This document shows, one piece after another, positions 24,531-33,029 of a stretch of 64,000 nucleotides of DNA. The stretch's first letter is position 1. Each line of letters begins with the position of its first letter. Both the position numbers and the translations under genes were made by a program. Below the pieces are notes generated by a model, which did not search any database, was not told the origin of the DNA, and worked only from the letters and a program-made list of their open reading frames with translations. This stretch comes from CAVSLM01 sp963728895 (GTDB taxonomy: Bacteria; Pseudomonadota; Gammaproteobacteria; JBBQDK01): NCBI GenBank assembly GCA_963728895.1, contig CAVSLM010000006.1:1-64000 (forward strand), written 5' to 3'.

Positions 24531-27500
24531 TCAACCCTCGTCCGCCTGACGTGCCTCCGGCTCTTCGGCAAGCGCACGTTCCGCAGTCGCACGCAGCTGC
24601 ACGTAGTCGATCTTTCCGCTGCCGAGCAGCGGCAGGCGTTCCAGCGCCACGATGGTCCTCGGCACGCTGAGCTCGGCGATGCCTTCCCGGCGCGCAAACG
24701 CGAGCAGCTCCTCGCGCCTGGCCTGTGCGTGCTCGGTGATCAGCACCAGCTGCTCGCCCTTGCGCACATCCGGCAGGCTCACAGCGGCGTGCGCACTCTG
24801 CGGCCACAGCATTCCGGCATACTGCTCCACGGCCGCGAGCGAAACCATTTCGCCGCCAACCTTGGCGAAACGCTTGGCCCGGCCCTGGATGTACAGGAAT
24901 CCCTGCTCGTCGACGTGCACGATGTCGCCCGTGTCGTACCAGCCGTCGCCGGGCGCCTGCAGGCGGCCCGGCTCCTCGAGGCACAGATAGCCCGCCATGA
25001 CGTTCGGGCCGCGCACCCACAGCCGGCCCCCCGTGGCGATGCCCGGCACCGGCTCCAGGCGCATGGCCATGCCGGGCAGCAGCACGCCCACCGGCCCGGC
25101 CCGGCATTGCATGGGCGTGTTGAGCGCGATCACCGGACCGGTTTCCGTTACGCCGTAGCCTTCGAGGATGCGGATGCCGAACTTCTCGCCCCACAGCCTG
25201 GCGCGTTTCGTCCTTCAGGCGCTCGGCGCCCGCGAACACGTAGCGCATGCTGTAGAAGTCGTAGGGGTGGGCGTGGCGCGCGTAGCCTGCGAGAAAGGTA
25301 TCGGTGCCGAACATGATGGTGGCAGTTGGTCTCGTAGGCGAGCTCCGGCACGATGCGGTAGTGCAGGGGGGACTGGATAGAGGAAGGTGCGTCACGCCGG
25401 TCAGAGCACCGGCAGCACGGTGCCGCCGGTGAGGCCGAAGGAATGGAACATGGGCAGGGCGTTGAACACGATGTCCGCGGGCCCGAAGTCGATGCGCGAG
25501 ACTACCTGAGTAGCGGTTGGCCTGCAGGTTGGCGTGGGTCAGTACCACGCCCTTGGGCGTGCCTTCGGTCCCGGAGGTGAACAGGACCACAGCCGGCGCC
25601 TGCGGATCGCGGCGCCGGCAGGTGAGCGCATAGGAGAGCCGGGGCGCGAGCGCGCGCAGCGCGCCCAGCAGCTTGTCGTGCGCGCCCAGTGCCGAGCGCA
25701 CGTCCTCCAGATAGCGAACCTCCACGCCGGCTGCGGCGAGCGCATCGGCGATATCCTGCAGGCCCGCCACGGCGAGGAAGCGCCGCGAGCTGTAGACCCG
25801 CCGCACTGCGGCGGAGCGGCAGGCGAGCACGACGCTGCGTGCGCCGGTCGAGAAGTTGAGCATGGCCGGCACGCGCCCGTAGGCGTGCAGCCCGAAGAAG
25901 GCGAGCGCCGTCCCCACGGCATTGGGCAGCAGCAGCCCGACGACCGCGGCGGGCGGCACATCCTGCGCCAGCCGCCGCCCGAGCACGAATGCGCCGAGGA
26001 TCAGCCGGCGATAGGACACCGGCTGGCGCTCGATGTCCTCCAGCACCGGGTGCCCGCGGCCGTGGGTCCGGGCCGCCTCCAGCAGCGACTGGAACAGCGT
26101 GCGGGAGTAATCGCTGCTCTCGAACAGCATGCCCGTCATGAGCTCGTAGAGCCGGCCGGCTGCCTGCTGGCGGCGATGGCGCCCATGCAGCTGCGCCGGC
26201 AGGTCGAAGCGGCGCGGCTCGAGAAACTGCACGCGGATCTTCGGGAACCAGCGGATGTGCACCTTCCCGCGCAGCCGCGAGAACGGTGTGCGCTGCGCGC
26301 CCTCGATGCGTACCGGAAGCAGCACGGCATCGGCCTTGTCGGCGATCAGACCGGGACCTTCGTAGACCTTCATCAGCGAGCCGGTTACCGTGATCCGACC
26401 TTCGGGGAAGATCACCAGTCGTTCGCCGCGCCGGACCGCCTCGATGAGCGCGCGGGTGGCGAGCGGATTGGTGGGGTCCACGGGATGGGTCCTGGCGAAC
26501 CACAGGAAAGGACGGATCCAGCGCCTCTGCGCGATCCGGGTGTCGATGGCGAAGGTGAGGGGATCGGGCACCGAGGCGGCGATCAGCACGGCATCCAGGA
26601 AGGACTGGTGATTGGCCACGAGGAGCACGCGCTCGCCGGCCTGGACGTAGTTGCGCAGATCCTGCACCTCCAGGCGGTAGACCGCCTTCAGCAGCCAGGC
26701 AATGAGCGAGCGCAGCAGCGCACCGGGCAGGAGCTGGGCGATGTAGAGGGCCACGGCCGCGTTCAGGATCGCGACCACGAGGAACACCTGCGGAACGGAG
26801 AAGCCCGACTGCAGCATGGCCACTGTCGCCACCGCGGAGACCACCATGAACAGCGCGTTGACAACGTTGTTGCTGGCGATGTTGCGGGCGCGATGGCTGG
26901 GCGGGCTGCGTTCCTGCAGCAGCGCATAGAGCGGCACGATGTAGACGCCGCCCGACACGGCGATCAGCAGCAGGTCGGCCAGGATGCGCCAGTTGCCGGC
27001 GTGGGCGAGGAAGGCCTTGGCACCCAGCAGGCTGCCGCCGGGGGAGGCGAACCCGCGGGCGGCAAAGAACAGGTCGACGGAGAACAGCGTGATCCCCACG
27101 GCCGCAAGCGGGACGTAGGTGGTATGGATGGCGCCGCGCAACAGCCGGTTGCAGAGCAGGGAGCCCAGCCCGATGCCGATCGAGAACACTGTCAGGAACA
27201 GCGTGACGACTTCCTCGTTGGCGCCCAGCACGTCCTTGGCCAGCGTGGGAAACTGCGACAGGAAGGTGGCGCCTACCAGCCAGAACCAGGAGATGCCGAG
27301 AATGCAGCGCCATACGACCCGCGTCGCCGCGGCCTCGCGGATGATGTGCCAGGTTTCGCGTACCGCGTTGTAGCTGACCCGCAGGTCCGGCGAGGCCGGA
27401 ACGGTGGACGGGATGAACAGGCTTGCGCCCCAGCCGACGCCGGCCACCGCCAGCACCAGGACGGACACGGTCGCAGGACCGTGGCGCTCCAGGATCATCA

Positions 27501-28005
27501 GTCCGCCGACGATGGTGCCGGCCAGAATGGCGAGGAAGGTCCCGGCCTCGATCAGCGCGTTGCCCCCGATGAGCTCCTCCTCGGCGAGGTGGTCGGGCAG
27601 GATGCCGTACTTCAGCGGACCGAAGAACGTCGATTGCGTGCCCATCAGGAACAGCACCGCCATCAGCAAGGTCACGTTGGCGAGCTGAAAGGCAAATCCG
27701 CCCGCCAGCATGATCAGGATCTCCGCGACCTTGATCCAGCGGATCAGTCGGGCACGGTCATAGCGGTCGGCGAGCTGACCGGCGGTGGCCGAGAACAGAA
27801 AGAACGGCAGAATGAAGATCCCCGCTGCCAGCGTCACCATCACCTGGCCGTTCATGTCGGAACGGGCTGCCAGCACGTAGATGATGAGAATCACCATGGC
27901 GTTCTTGAACACGTTGTCGTTGAACGCGCCCATGAACTGGGTGACGAACAGCGGGAGAAAACGGCGTGTTCCCAACAGGGCGAACTGACTGTGTTGTGCG
28001 GCCAT
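24531..28005 (-). pseudogene. Fused LplT-PlsC-acyl-ACP synthetase (Aas-type), broken by clustered indels
   Basis: The frame opens MAAQHSQFALLGTRRFLPLFVTQFMGAFNDNVFKNA with a GAGGAAGAG site upstream. Residues 1-420 form a 12-helix LplT-like lysophospholipid flippase. Near residue 460 lies the acyltransferase motif NHQSFLD with FPEGRIT. Near 810 lies the AMP-binding loop FTSGTEGTPKG, and the C-terminal ligase end is GDGWYDTGDIVHVDEQGFLY and GSGKIDYVQL. Such fusions re-acylate lysophosphatidylethanolamine. Between about 25140 and 25510 at least four indels shift the frame (one near 25509), while protein-level similarity continues across them. Everything on either side is clean. It is either a recent pseudogene or a sequencing/assembly error. 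Confidence 0.8.
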
Positions 28006-28403
28006 GCGCTCTTCCTCTACCTTGCGTTCCGCGGCGCCTCGTGCCAGGACCCTGCACGGGCGAAAGACGCCTTCCCGATCATCGAGTCGAAGGGCGTATC
28101 TTAGCCGGATTTGACCGCACGATCGGACACTGCCCGGTGTGTGTCCATGGTGCGCGGGCTGGAGCAACGGCGCGTCGAAGACCGCCGTGGCGTAGTCGCG
28201 TCGTTGCGCTCAGATCCAGGCGCGGCGCAGGCGCGCCGCAGCCAGATGCAGGTAGGGGATGAGCATCGAGAGCAGCAACAGCCGGATCGCTCCGTGCGGA
28301 TGCTCTGCGAACAGCCACGGTACAATGCGCTGAAGGGTATGCCGTGTGCCCGACCGACGCCAGGCGGCGAGCGCTTGCACGGGTCTGCAACCGGGACAGG
28401 ACC
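28006..28403. other. Divergent intergenic region
   Basis: 398 bp between the Aas-type gene and the DUF2339 gene. It must hold both promoters, but I find no strong consensus. A minus-strand frame near 28210-28320 encodes a hydrophobic peptide (AIRLLLLSMLIPYLHLAAAR) without a clear start, too weak to call. Confidence 0.4.
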
Positions 28404-30077
28404 ATGAACCTCGAACAGCTGCAGCAGCGACTCGATCGCATGGAAGAGCGCCTCGCGCGGATCGAAGTGCGCCTCGGCGCAGGCGAGCCGCCGGCCCCCG
28501 ATGCACCAGCACGGTCGCAGCCGGTCGCAACGCGGGCGACAGGCGGCGTGACGCCGCCGGGGCGCCCCGGCGATCACCCGGCGCTGGTCACCAGCATCCT
28601 GGGCTGGGGCGGGGCGATCGCACTGGTGCTTGCCGCCGCTTACCTCATCCGCCTCGCCATCGACGTCGGCTGGCTCACGCCCATGCGACAGGTGGCCCTC
28701 GCCGCCATCGGTGGCTTTCTCCTCATCGGCGCAGGATTCGCACTGCGCGAGTCCAGCCGCGAATATGCGGGACTCCTGCCGGCGGGCGGCATTGCCATTC
28801 TCTTTCTGTCGATCTACGGCGCGCATGTGTTCTATGCCTTCATCGGCACCGCGCCTGCCGTCGCGGCCGTGGTGTTCGTGTGCGCGCTCTCGCTGTGGCT
28901 GTGTCGCGCGTTCGCGAGCGATCTCTATGCCCTGTTCGCGGTGGCGGGCTCCTACTCGGCACCCTTCCTGCTGATCGGATTGCGGGGCTCGATGACCGAC
29001 CTGGTCGTCTACTTCTCGGCCTGGAGCGTGGTGTTCAGCGTGTTTGCGATCTGGCACGCGCGACGGTTGATCTATCTGCTCGCCCTGTATCTCGCGCTCA
29101 TCGGGTTCGACCTCCTGTGGCGCACCCGGGCACCCGGCGAGTGGATACCGGCCCTGGTGTTTCAGACCGTGCAGTTCGTGATCTTCGCCGTGGCGACCGC
29201 GGCGTTTTCCATCCGCCACCGCGCACCGCTCACTTCCGCCGTCGCCCTTTGGCATCTGCCCGCCATCCTGCTGTTCTATTTCCTGCAGTACGCGCTGCTC
29301 AGTCGACATCTGCCGGCCTGGGCGCCGTGGCTGGCAGTCGCGAGCGCAGTTGCCGTGGGGGCGCTGTACGCCATCACGCGCCGCGTGCTCCGTCGCCCTC
29401 TGCCCGGCGGGGAGCTCCTGCTGTGGGCCTACGTGGCGCTGGTGCTGTTTCACGCCGGCTACATCGAATCGGTACCGAAGGCCTGGGCACCGTGGGTGGC
29501 GTTCGTCATGGTCCCGGTGGTCGCGGTGGCCACGCTGCGGCGCGGCGGCTGGAAGCAGGGCGCCTGGCCGATATGGGTTGCCGTAGCTATTCTATTTTTA
29601 GCCAATTACTTGCGAATTATTTTTAACCAGGATTTGGAAGGTGTGACGGCAGGCTGGCTGCTGGCAATCGCCTATGCGCTGTTGCTGTACGGTGGTTATT
29701 ACTTCAGCAGGACGCGACCGGCGCTCGGCAGCGTCGAGGCCTTGCTGCTGTATCCGGGACATGTCTGCACCATGGCCGCCGCGGTGCACCTCATCGAGGA
29801 GCCCATCGTGGAGTCCATGGCCTGGGGCGGAGTGGCGCTCGCCTGCCTGGGGCTCTCGCTGTGGTGGCGCGACCGCACGCTGCGCAAGTCTTCGTTGCTG
29901 CTGTTCGCAGCCACCGCGGTCAAGGTCCTGCTCTATGACCTGCGCGATGCGCCGCCGGTGGCGCGTGTCGTGGGCCTCGCCGTTCTGGGTCTGACTTTCT
30001 ACGTCGGGGGGCTGCTGTACCAACGGACGCTCGGAAGCGCGGAGGAGAGCGTCGCTGAAAACGTGCGCCCGGGGTGA
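28404..30077 (+). CDS. DUF2339 polytopic membrane protein
   Basis: 557 residues from ATG 28404. A short N-terminal coiled coil (LEQLQQRLDRMEERLARIEVRL) and a Pro-rich linker precede a long series of membrane helices, about 14-16, beginning ILGWGGAIALVLAAAYLIRLAI. DYxSP-like loops such as AVAGSYSAPFLLIG are characteristic of DUF2339. Function is not established for the family. A patch near 29585-29640 (ATTCTATTTTTAGCCAATTA) is much more AT-rich than the rest, yet the frame is intact across it. Confidence 0.85.
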   Translation: MNLEQLQQRLDRMEERLARIEVRLGAGEPPAPDAPARSQPVATRATGGVTPPGRPGDHPALVTSILGWGGAIALVLAAAYLIRLAIDVGWLTPMRQVALAAIGGFLLIGAGFALRESSREYAGLLPAGGIAILFLSIYGAHVFYAFIGTAPAVAAVVFVCALSLWLCRAFASDLYALFAVAGSYSAPFLLIGLRGSMTDLVVYFSAWSVVFSVFAIWHARRLIYLLALYLALIGFDLLWRTRAPGEWIPALVFQTVQFVIFAVATAAFSIRHRAPLTSAVALWHLPAILLFYFLQYALLSRHLPAWAPWLAVASAVAVGALYAITRRVLRRPLPGGELLLWAYVALVLFHAGYIESVPKAWAPWVAFVMVPVVAVATLRRGGWKQGAWPIWVAVAILFLANYLRIIFNQDLEGVTAGWLLAIAYALLLYGGYYFSRTRPALGSVEALLLYPGHVCTMAAAVHLIEEPIVESMAWGGVALACLGLSLWWRDRTLRKSSLLLFAATAVKVLLYDLRDAPPVARVVGLAVLGLTFYVGGLLYQRTLGSAEESVAENVRPG

Positions 30078-30082
30078 CTCGT

Positions 30083-30118
30083 TAGCCCGGAAACCTCACC
30101 AGCCGGCCTGCGGCTGGC
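30083..30118. repeat. Repeat shared with 21169, with a hairpin
   Basis: TAGCCCGGAAACCTCACC at 30083 matches 21169-21192 with one change and ends in CCAGCCG/CGGCTGG, a 7-bp stem. It sits just after the DUF2339 stop and may act in 3' end formation, though no T-run follows. The remainder of the gap to 30385 is featureless. Confidence 0.55.
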
Positions 30119-30385
30119 GAGGTGGGACCGGCAGCTGGTATCGCTGGAAGACCTGCGATCGTAGTGGCGAGGGTGCGGAGCGCAATCCTCGCGCTCCGTA
30201 GTGTATGGATCGCAGCGAAGATCCGAGATTCTCGCGCAGGACCCTTGAACGCGGAGCGGCGGCAGTTCCGCGCCAGCGGATACGGCCGCCCGTGGCGAGC
30301 GGGCGCCGCATGATTCATCGGGCAGGGTGTCCGGCGCGGCAGGAGCGGTCAGCGAACCCGCTCCTGTCCGGTCCGCCCGGGAGCG

Positions 30386-30730
30386 TCAGTTGACGAAGCG
30401 TTCCAGACGCGGTGCGACGAGTCCCTGCTGGCCGCTGAAATAGGCCGCCAGATCCGCGATATCCTGATCGGAAAGGGTGGCGGCAAAGCCGTTCATGATG
30501 GCGTTCTGGCGCGCGCCCGTCTTGTAGGCATGCAGTGCATGCGTCAGATAGTCGGGGTATTGCCCCGCCAGGCGCGGGTACTGGGGATCGGAGCTGTTGC
30601 CTTCGGGACCGTGGCAGGCCGAGCAGGTCTTGGATTTCTCGGCGCCGGCCTGCGGGTCGCCCGCTGCAAGCAACGGGGCGGAGGAAACGGTACAGGCGAG
30701 CAGCAGTACGCTCAGTGCGAGTTCTTTCAT
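30386..30730 (-). CDS. Class I c-type cytochrome (c4/c553-like)
   Basis: A 114-residue exported protein. The signal peptide is MKELALSVLLLACTVSSAPLLA. One haem site, CSACHG, lies near residue 36. The distal Met candidate is in NAIMNGFAATLSDQDIADLAAYFSGQQG, the usual C-terminal helix of small monohaem cytochromes. It is a periplasmic electron carrier. Its ATG overlaps the stop of the preceding cytochrome gene by four bases, so the two monohaem proteins are made together, reminiscent of a split dihaem cytochrome c4. Confidence 0.88.
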   Translation of the reverse strand: MKELALSVLLLACTVSSAPLLAAGDPQAGAEKSKTCSACHGPEGNSSDPQYPRLAGQYPDYLTHALHAYKTGARQNAIMNGFAATLSDQDIADLAAYFSGQQGLVAPRLERFVN

Positions 30731-31092
30731 CGGGTGGCGGTTTCCGGTGAATGCGGCGCCGGAAGCTGCACCGCATAGTTCGAAAAGTAGGCGGCGACGT
30801 CCTCCATGTCCTGATCGCTGAGCGTCGAGGCCTGCGCCTGCATGGTCGGATGCTGCCGCGCCCCGGACTTGTACTCCTTGAGCGCCGAGACGATGTACGG
30901 GGCCTGCTGGCTACCCAGTTTGGGCACGTGATAGGTCGGGTAGACGTTGTTGTATCCAGGCACGCCATGACAACCCATGCAGGTGAAGGCCTTCGAGGCG
31001 CCGGCAACGGGATCTCCGGCGCTCCACGCGGGTGCCGCCAGCGGCATCCCCGCCAGGAGCAACAGAGTGCTGAGCAAGTGCTTGCGTTCCAT
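30727..31092 (-). CDS. Class I c-type cytochrome
   Basis: 121 residues. The signal peptide is MERKHLLSTLLLLAGMPLAAPAWSA, the haem-binding site is CMGCHGVPGYNNVYPTYHVPKLG near residue 38, and the C-terminal part is QHPTMQAQASTLSDQDMEDVAAYFSNYA with a plausible Met ligand. It is closely related in layout to the following cytochrome (HPTMQAQASTLSDQDM versus NAIMNGFAATLSDQDI), suggesting duplication. The partner oxidase or dehydrogenase is not in the neighbourhood. Confidence 0.88.
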   Translation of the reverse strand: MERKHLLSTLLLLAGMPLAAPAWSAGDPVAGASKAFTCMGCHGVPGYNNVYPTYHVPKLGSQQAPYIVSALKEYKSGARQHPTMQAQASTLSDQDMEDVAAYFSNYAVQLPAPHSPETATR

Positions 31093-31175
31093 GAGAAATG
31101 AGGCGGACCTTTGGTGGTTTCGAGAGGTGCGACAAGCTAACGTATCTTGATCCGTTGCGCAAGCGCGCCTTCAGA

Positions 31176-32309
31176 TCAGGCCAGCCTCTCACCGGCGGCG
31201 GCAGCCGCATCGGCATGACACACGCCGCCCCACTGCTCCTCGCTCTTGGCGCGGTACAGCGCCAGGTCCACCCGCTCCAGGACTTCGCTGAGCGTGGCGC
31301 CGTGGGTCGGGGCTTCGCCGATCCCCACGGTGACGTTGCATTCGAGCCGCTGGCTTTCCGCCCAGGTGCTGACGTTGGCCTGAATGCGGTGCGCGATGTC
31401 CTCGGCCTCGGCGAGGCTGGTGTCGGGCAGGATCAGCACGAACTCGTCGCCGCCATGGCGCGCGGCGATGTCGCTACCGCGCACCGAGTCGTGCAGGATG
31501 CCCGCAAGGGCGCGCAGCACCCGGTCTCCGGTGGCATGCCCGTGGACGTCGTTCACGTTCTTGAACTTGTCGAGATCGGCAAACAGCACCGCGAGACCGC
31601 CTCCACCGTGGGCCACGCGGCGGAATATCCCTTCGGCGGCCTCGAACAGCGCGCGGCGATTGAGCAGGCCGGTAAGCGTGTCGATGCGACAGTGCTCCTC
31701 GACTTGTTTTTGCCAGGCGTCCAGGCGCCGCATCAGCAGATAGGCGTACACCAGGATCACCGCGCCGCACAGCGTCACCAGCAGGACATTGGCGTCCGGC
31801 GACGCGCCGTGGAAACGTATCGCGAGGGTGATCGCTGCGCTCACCAGGCTCACGCCAAGCGCCTCGCCGAACAGTCGGATGCCGTAACGCATGCCGTTGC
31901 CCAGCACGATGATGATGTAGACCAGCAGGGACGGCGGCACCGGGTGCGGGTCGTTCAGCAGGCACAGCGATGCCAGCGCGATGTCCACATCCATGGCGAA
32001 GCGGTAACGGGTGGGTGCCGCGGGCTTGTGCCGCGCATGCAGCAGCACCAGGGTGTTGAGCGCCAGATAGAGCGCAAACACCGCGTTGATGGTGGAAAGG
32101 GAGGCATGCAGGGGTGGCGCGCCGTACAGGTTGAAGAGCAGGATGCCGAGGAGCGCGAACAGGTAGCGCATGACGAACTGCATGCGCTGTTCGGGCCAAC
32201 CGGGCAAACGCGATGGTTCCGGGCCGGTTTCGTTTTCGCGACGGTCGAGCCGGAGCCGGCGCTCACCTCGCGTGCGGCGATCGGTCACGCGCCGCTGTTG
32301 TTGGTCCAT
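31176..32309 (-). CDS. Membrane-bound diguanylate cyclase (GGDEF)
   Basis: 377 residues. About six membrane helices lie in residues 45-200 (VMRYLFALLGILLF; VFALYLALNTLVLLHA; SLLVYIIIVLGNGM; VLLVTLCGAVILVYAYLLM), followed by a complete GGDEF domain. DTLTGLLNRRALFE, LFADLDKFKNVNDVHGHATGD and the active site HGGDEF are all present, with RGSD five residues upstream forming the product-inhibition I-site. It should make cyclic di-GMP in response to a membrane signal. Monocistronic by layout. Confidence 0.92.
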   Translation of the reverse strand: MDQQQRRVTDRRTRGERRLRLDRRENETGPEPSRLPGWPEQRMQFVMRYLFALLGILLFNLYGAPPLHASLSTINAVFALYLALNTLVLLHARHKPAAPTRYRFAMDVDIALASLCLLNDPHPVPPSLLVYIIIVLGNGMRYGIRLFGEALGVSLVSAAITLAIRFHGASPDANVLLVTLCGAVILVYAYLLMRRLDAWQKQVEEHCRIDTLTGLLNRRALFEAAEGIFRRVAHGGGGLAVLFADLDKFKNVNDVHGHATGDRVLRALAGILHDSVRGSDIAARHGGDEFVLILPDTSLAEAEDIAHRIQANVSTWAESQRLECNVTVGIGEAPTHGATLSEVLERVDLALYRAKSEEQWGGVCHADAAAAAGERLA

Positions 32310-32458
32310 CGTCCCCTCCAGGAGGACCGGTGAGTGCTTGTCTGTGCCGCGGCCGCGATGCTCACCGGCAAACGGTCGCGCGCTGTATCGCGCACGTGCG
32401 CCCGTCCTTGAGGTGCTGGCCCGCGCACGCGACGGCAGCCTGTGACGGGGTCTGCTAA

Positions 32459-32488
32459 TTGTTTAGTGGCAGAGACGAAGCCTATAAT
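32459..32488 (+). promoter_or_regulatory. Sigma70 promoter for the EF-hand protein gene
   Basis: TTGTTT at 32459-32464 and a perfect TATAAT at 32483-32488 are separated by 18 bp. The expected start lies about 50 bp before the ATG at 32545. The preceding 32310-32458 shows nothing else. Confidence 0.65.
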
Positions 32489-32544
32489 CCACCTTTCTGT
32501 CAGGGGATGCACCGAGCAGGTGCCTGCCCCAGCGAGGAGTTCTC

Positions 32545-32883
32545 ATGTTCAAGTCCTTGCCGTTTCTGGTGCTGGGCGCCGTCGTCGTGTCGATGGCCTG
32601 GTTCGTCGCGCCCGAAGGCGATCCCCTGGGTGCAGCCGCGAGCCGCAACTCCATGGTGGCCGAGCAATCGCCCGCAGAGGGCGTGATGCCCGGAACCGGC
32701 ATGCCGCGCGCGACCTTCGCCACGATGGACGGAAACGTCAACGGTACGATCGAGCGCAGCGAGGCCGCTCCGTGGCTCGCCGGGCATTTCGATCAGCTCG
32801 ATACCAATGCCGACGGACGTCTGGACCGCGCCGAGCTGCGCACTGCCGAGCTGCCGGGGACGGACGGTGCGACTGAGCCATAG
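32545..32883 (+). CDS. Exported EF-hand calcium-binding protein
   Basis: 112 residues, GAGGAG upstream of the ATG. The N-terminal hydrophobic helix SLPFLVLGAVVVSMAWFVA is a signal or anchor. Two EF-hand loops follow: DGNVNGTIERSE (residues about 62-73) and DTNADGRLDRAE (about 86-97), both with acidic residues at the calcium-binding positions 1, 3, 5 and 12 or close variants. Probable periplasmic calcium sensor or buffer. No partner gene nearby. Confidence 0.8.
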   Translation: MFKSLPFLVLGAVVVSMAWFVAPEGDPLGAAASRNSMVAEQSPAEGVMPGTGMPRATFATMDGNVNGTIERSEAAPWLAGHFDQLDTNADGRLDRAELRTAELPGTDGATEP

Positions 32884-33029
32884 CGCGGAGATCTCGGCGG
32901 GCGGCGCCGGAACGGCGGGCGCTCGGGGACGCCGTCAGGATGGCTTCGATCCGCAAGCACGGTATGCGCGGCGCGGAGCATGAACGCCACATCGCACCCG
33001 GGTGTGACCTGGACGGGTTTGCTCCTGTC

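Noticed and set aside
25534..28104. An 856-residue plus-strand frame
   Set aside because: It is antisense to the LplT-PlsC-ligase gene, rich in His/Gln/Arg from GC-rich shadow coding, and has no family features.
28210..28320. A short hydrophobic minus-strand peptide (AIRLLLLSMLIPYLHLAAAR)
   Set aside because: Possibly real, but no start codon with ribosome-binding site could be found.
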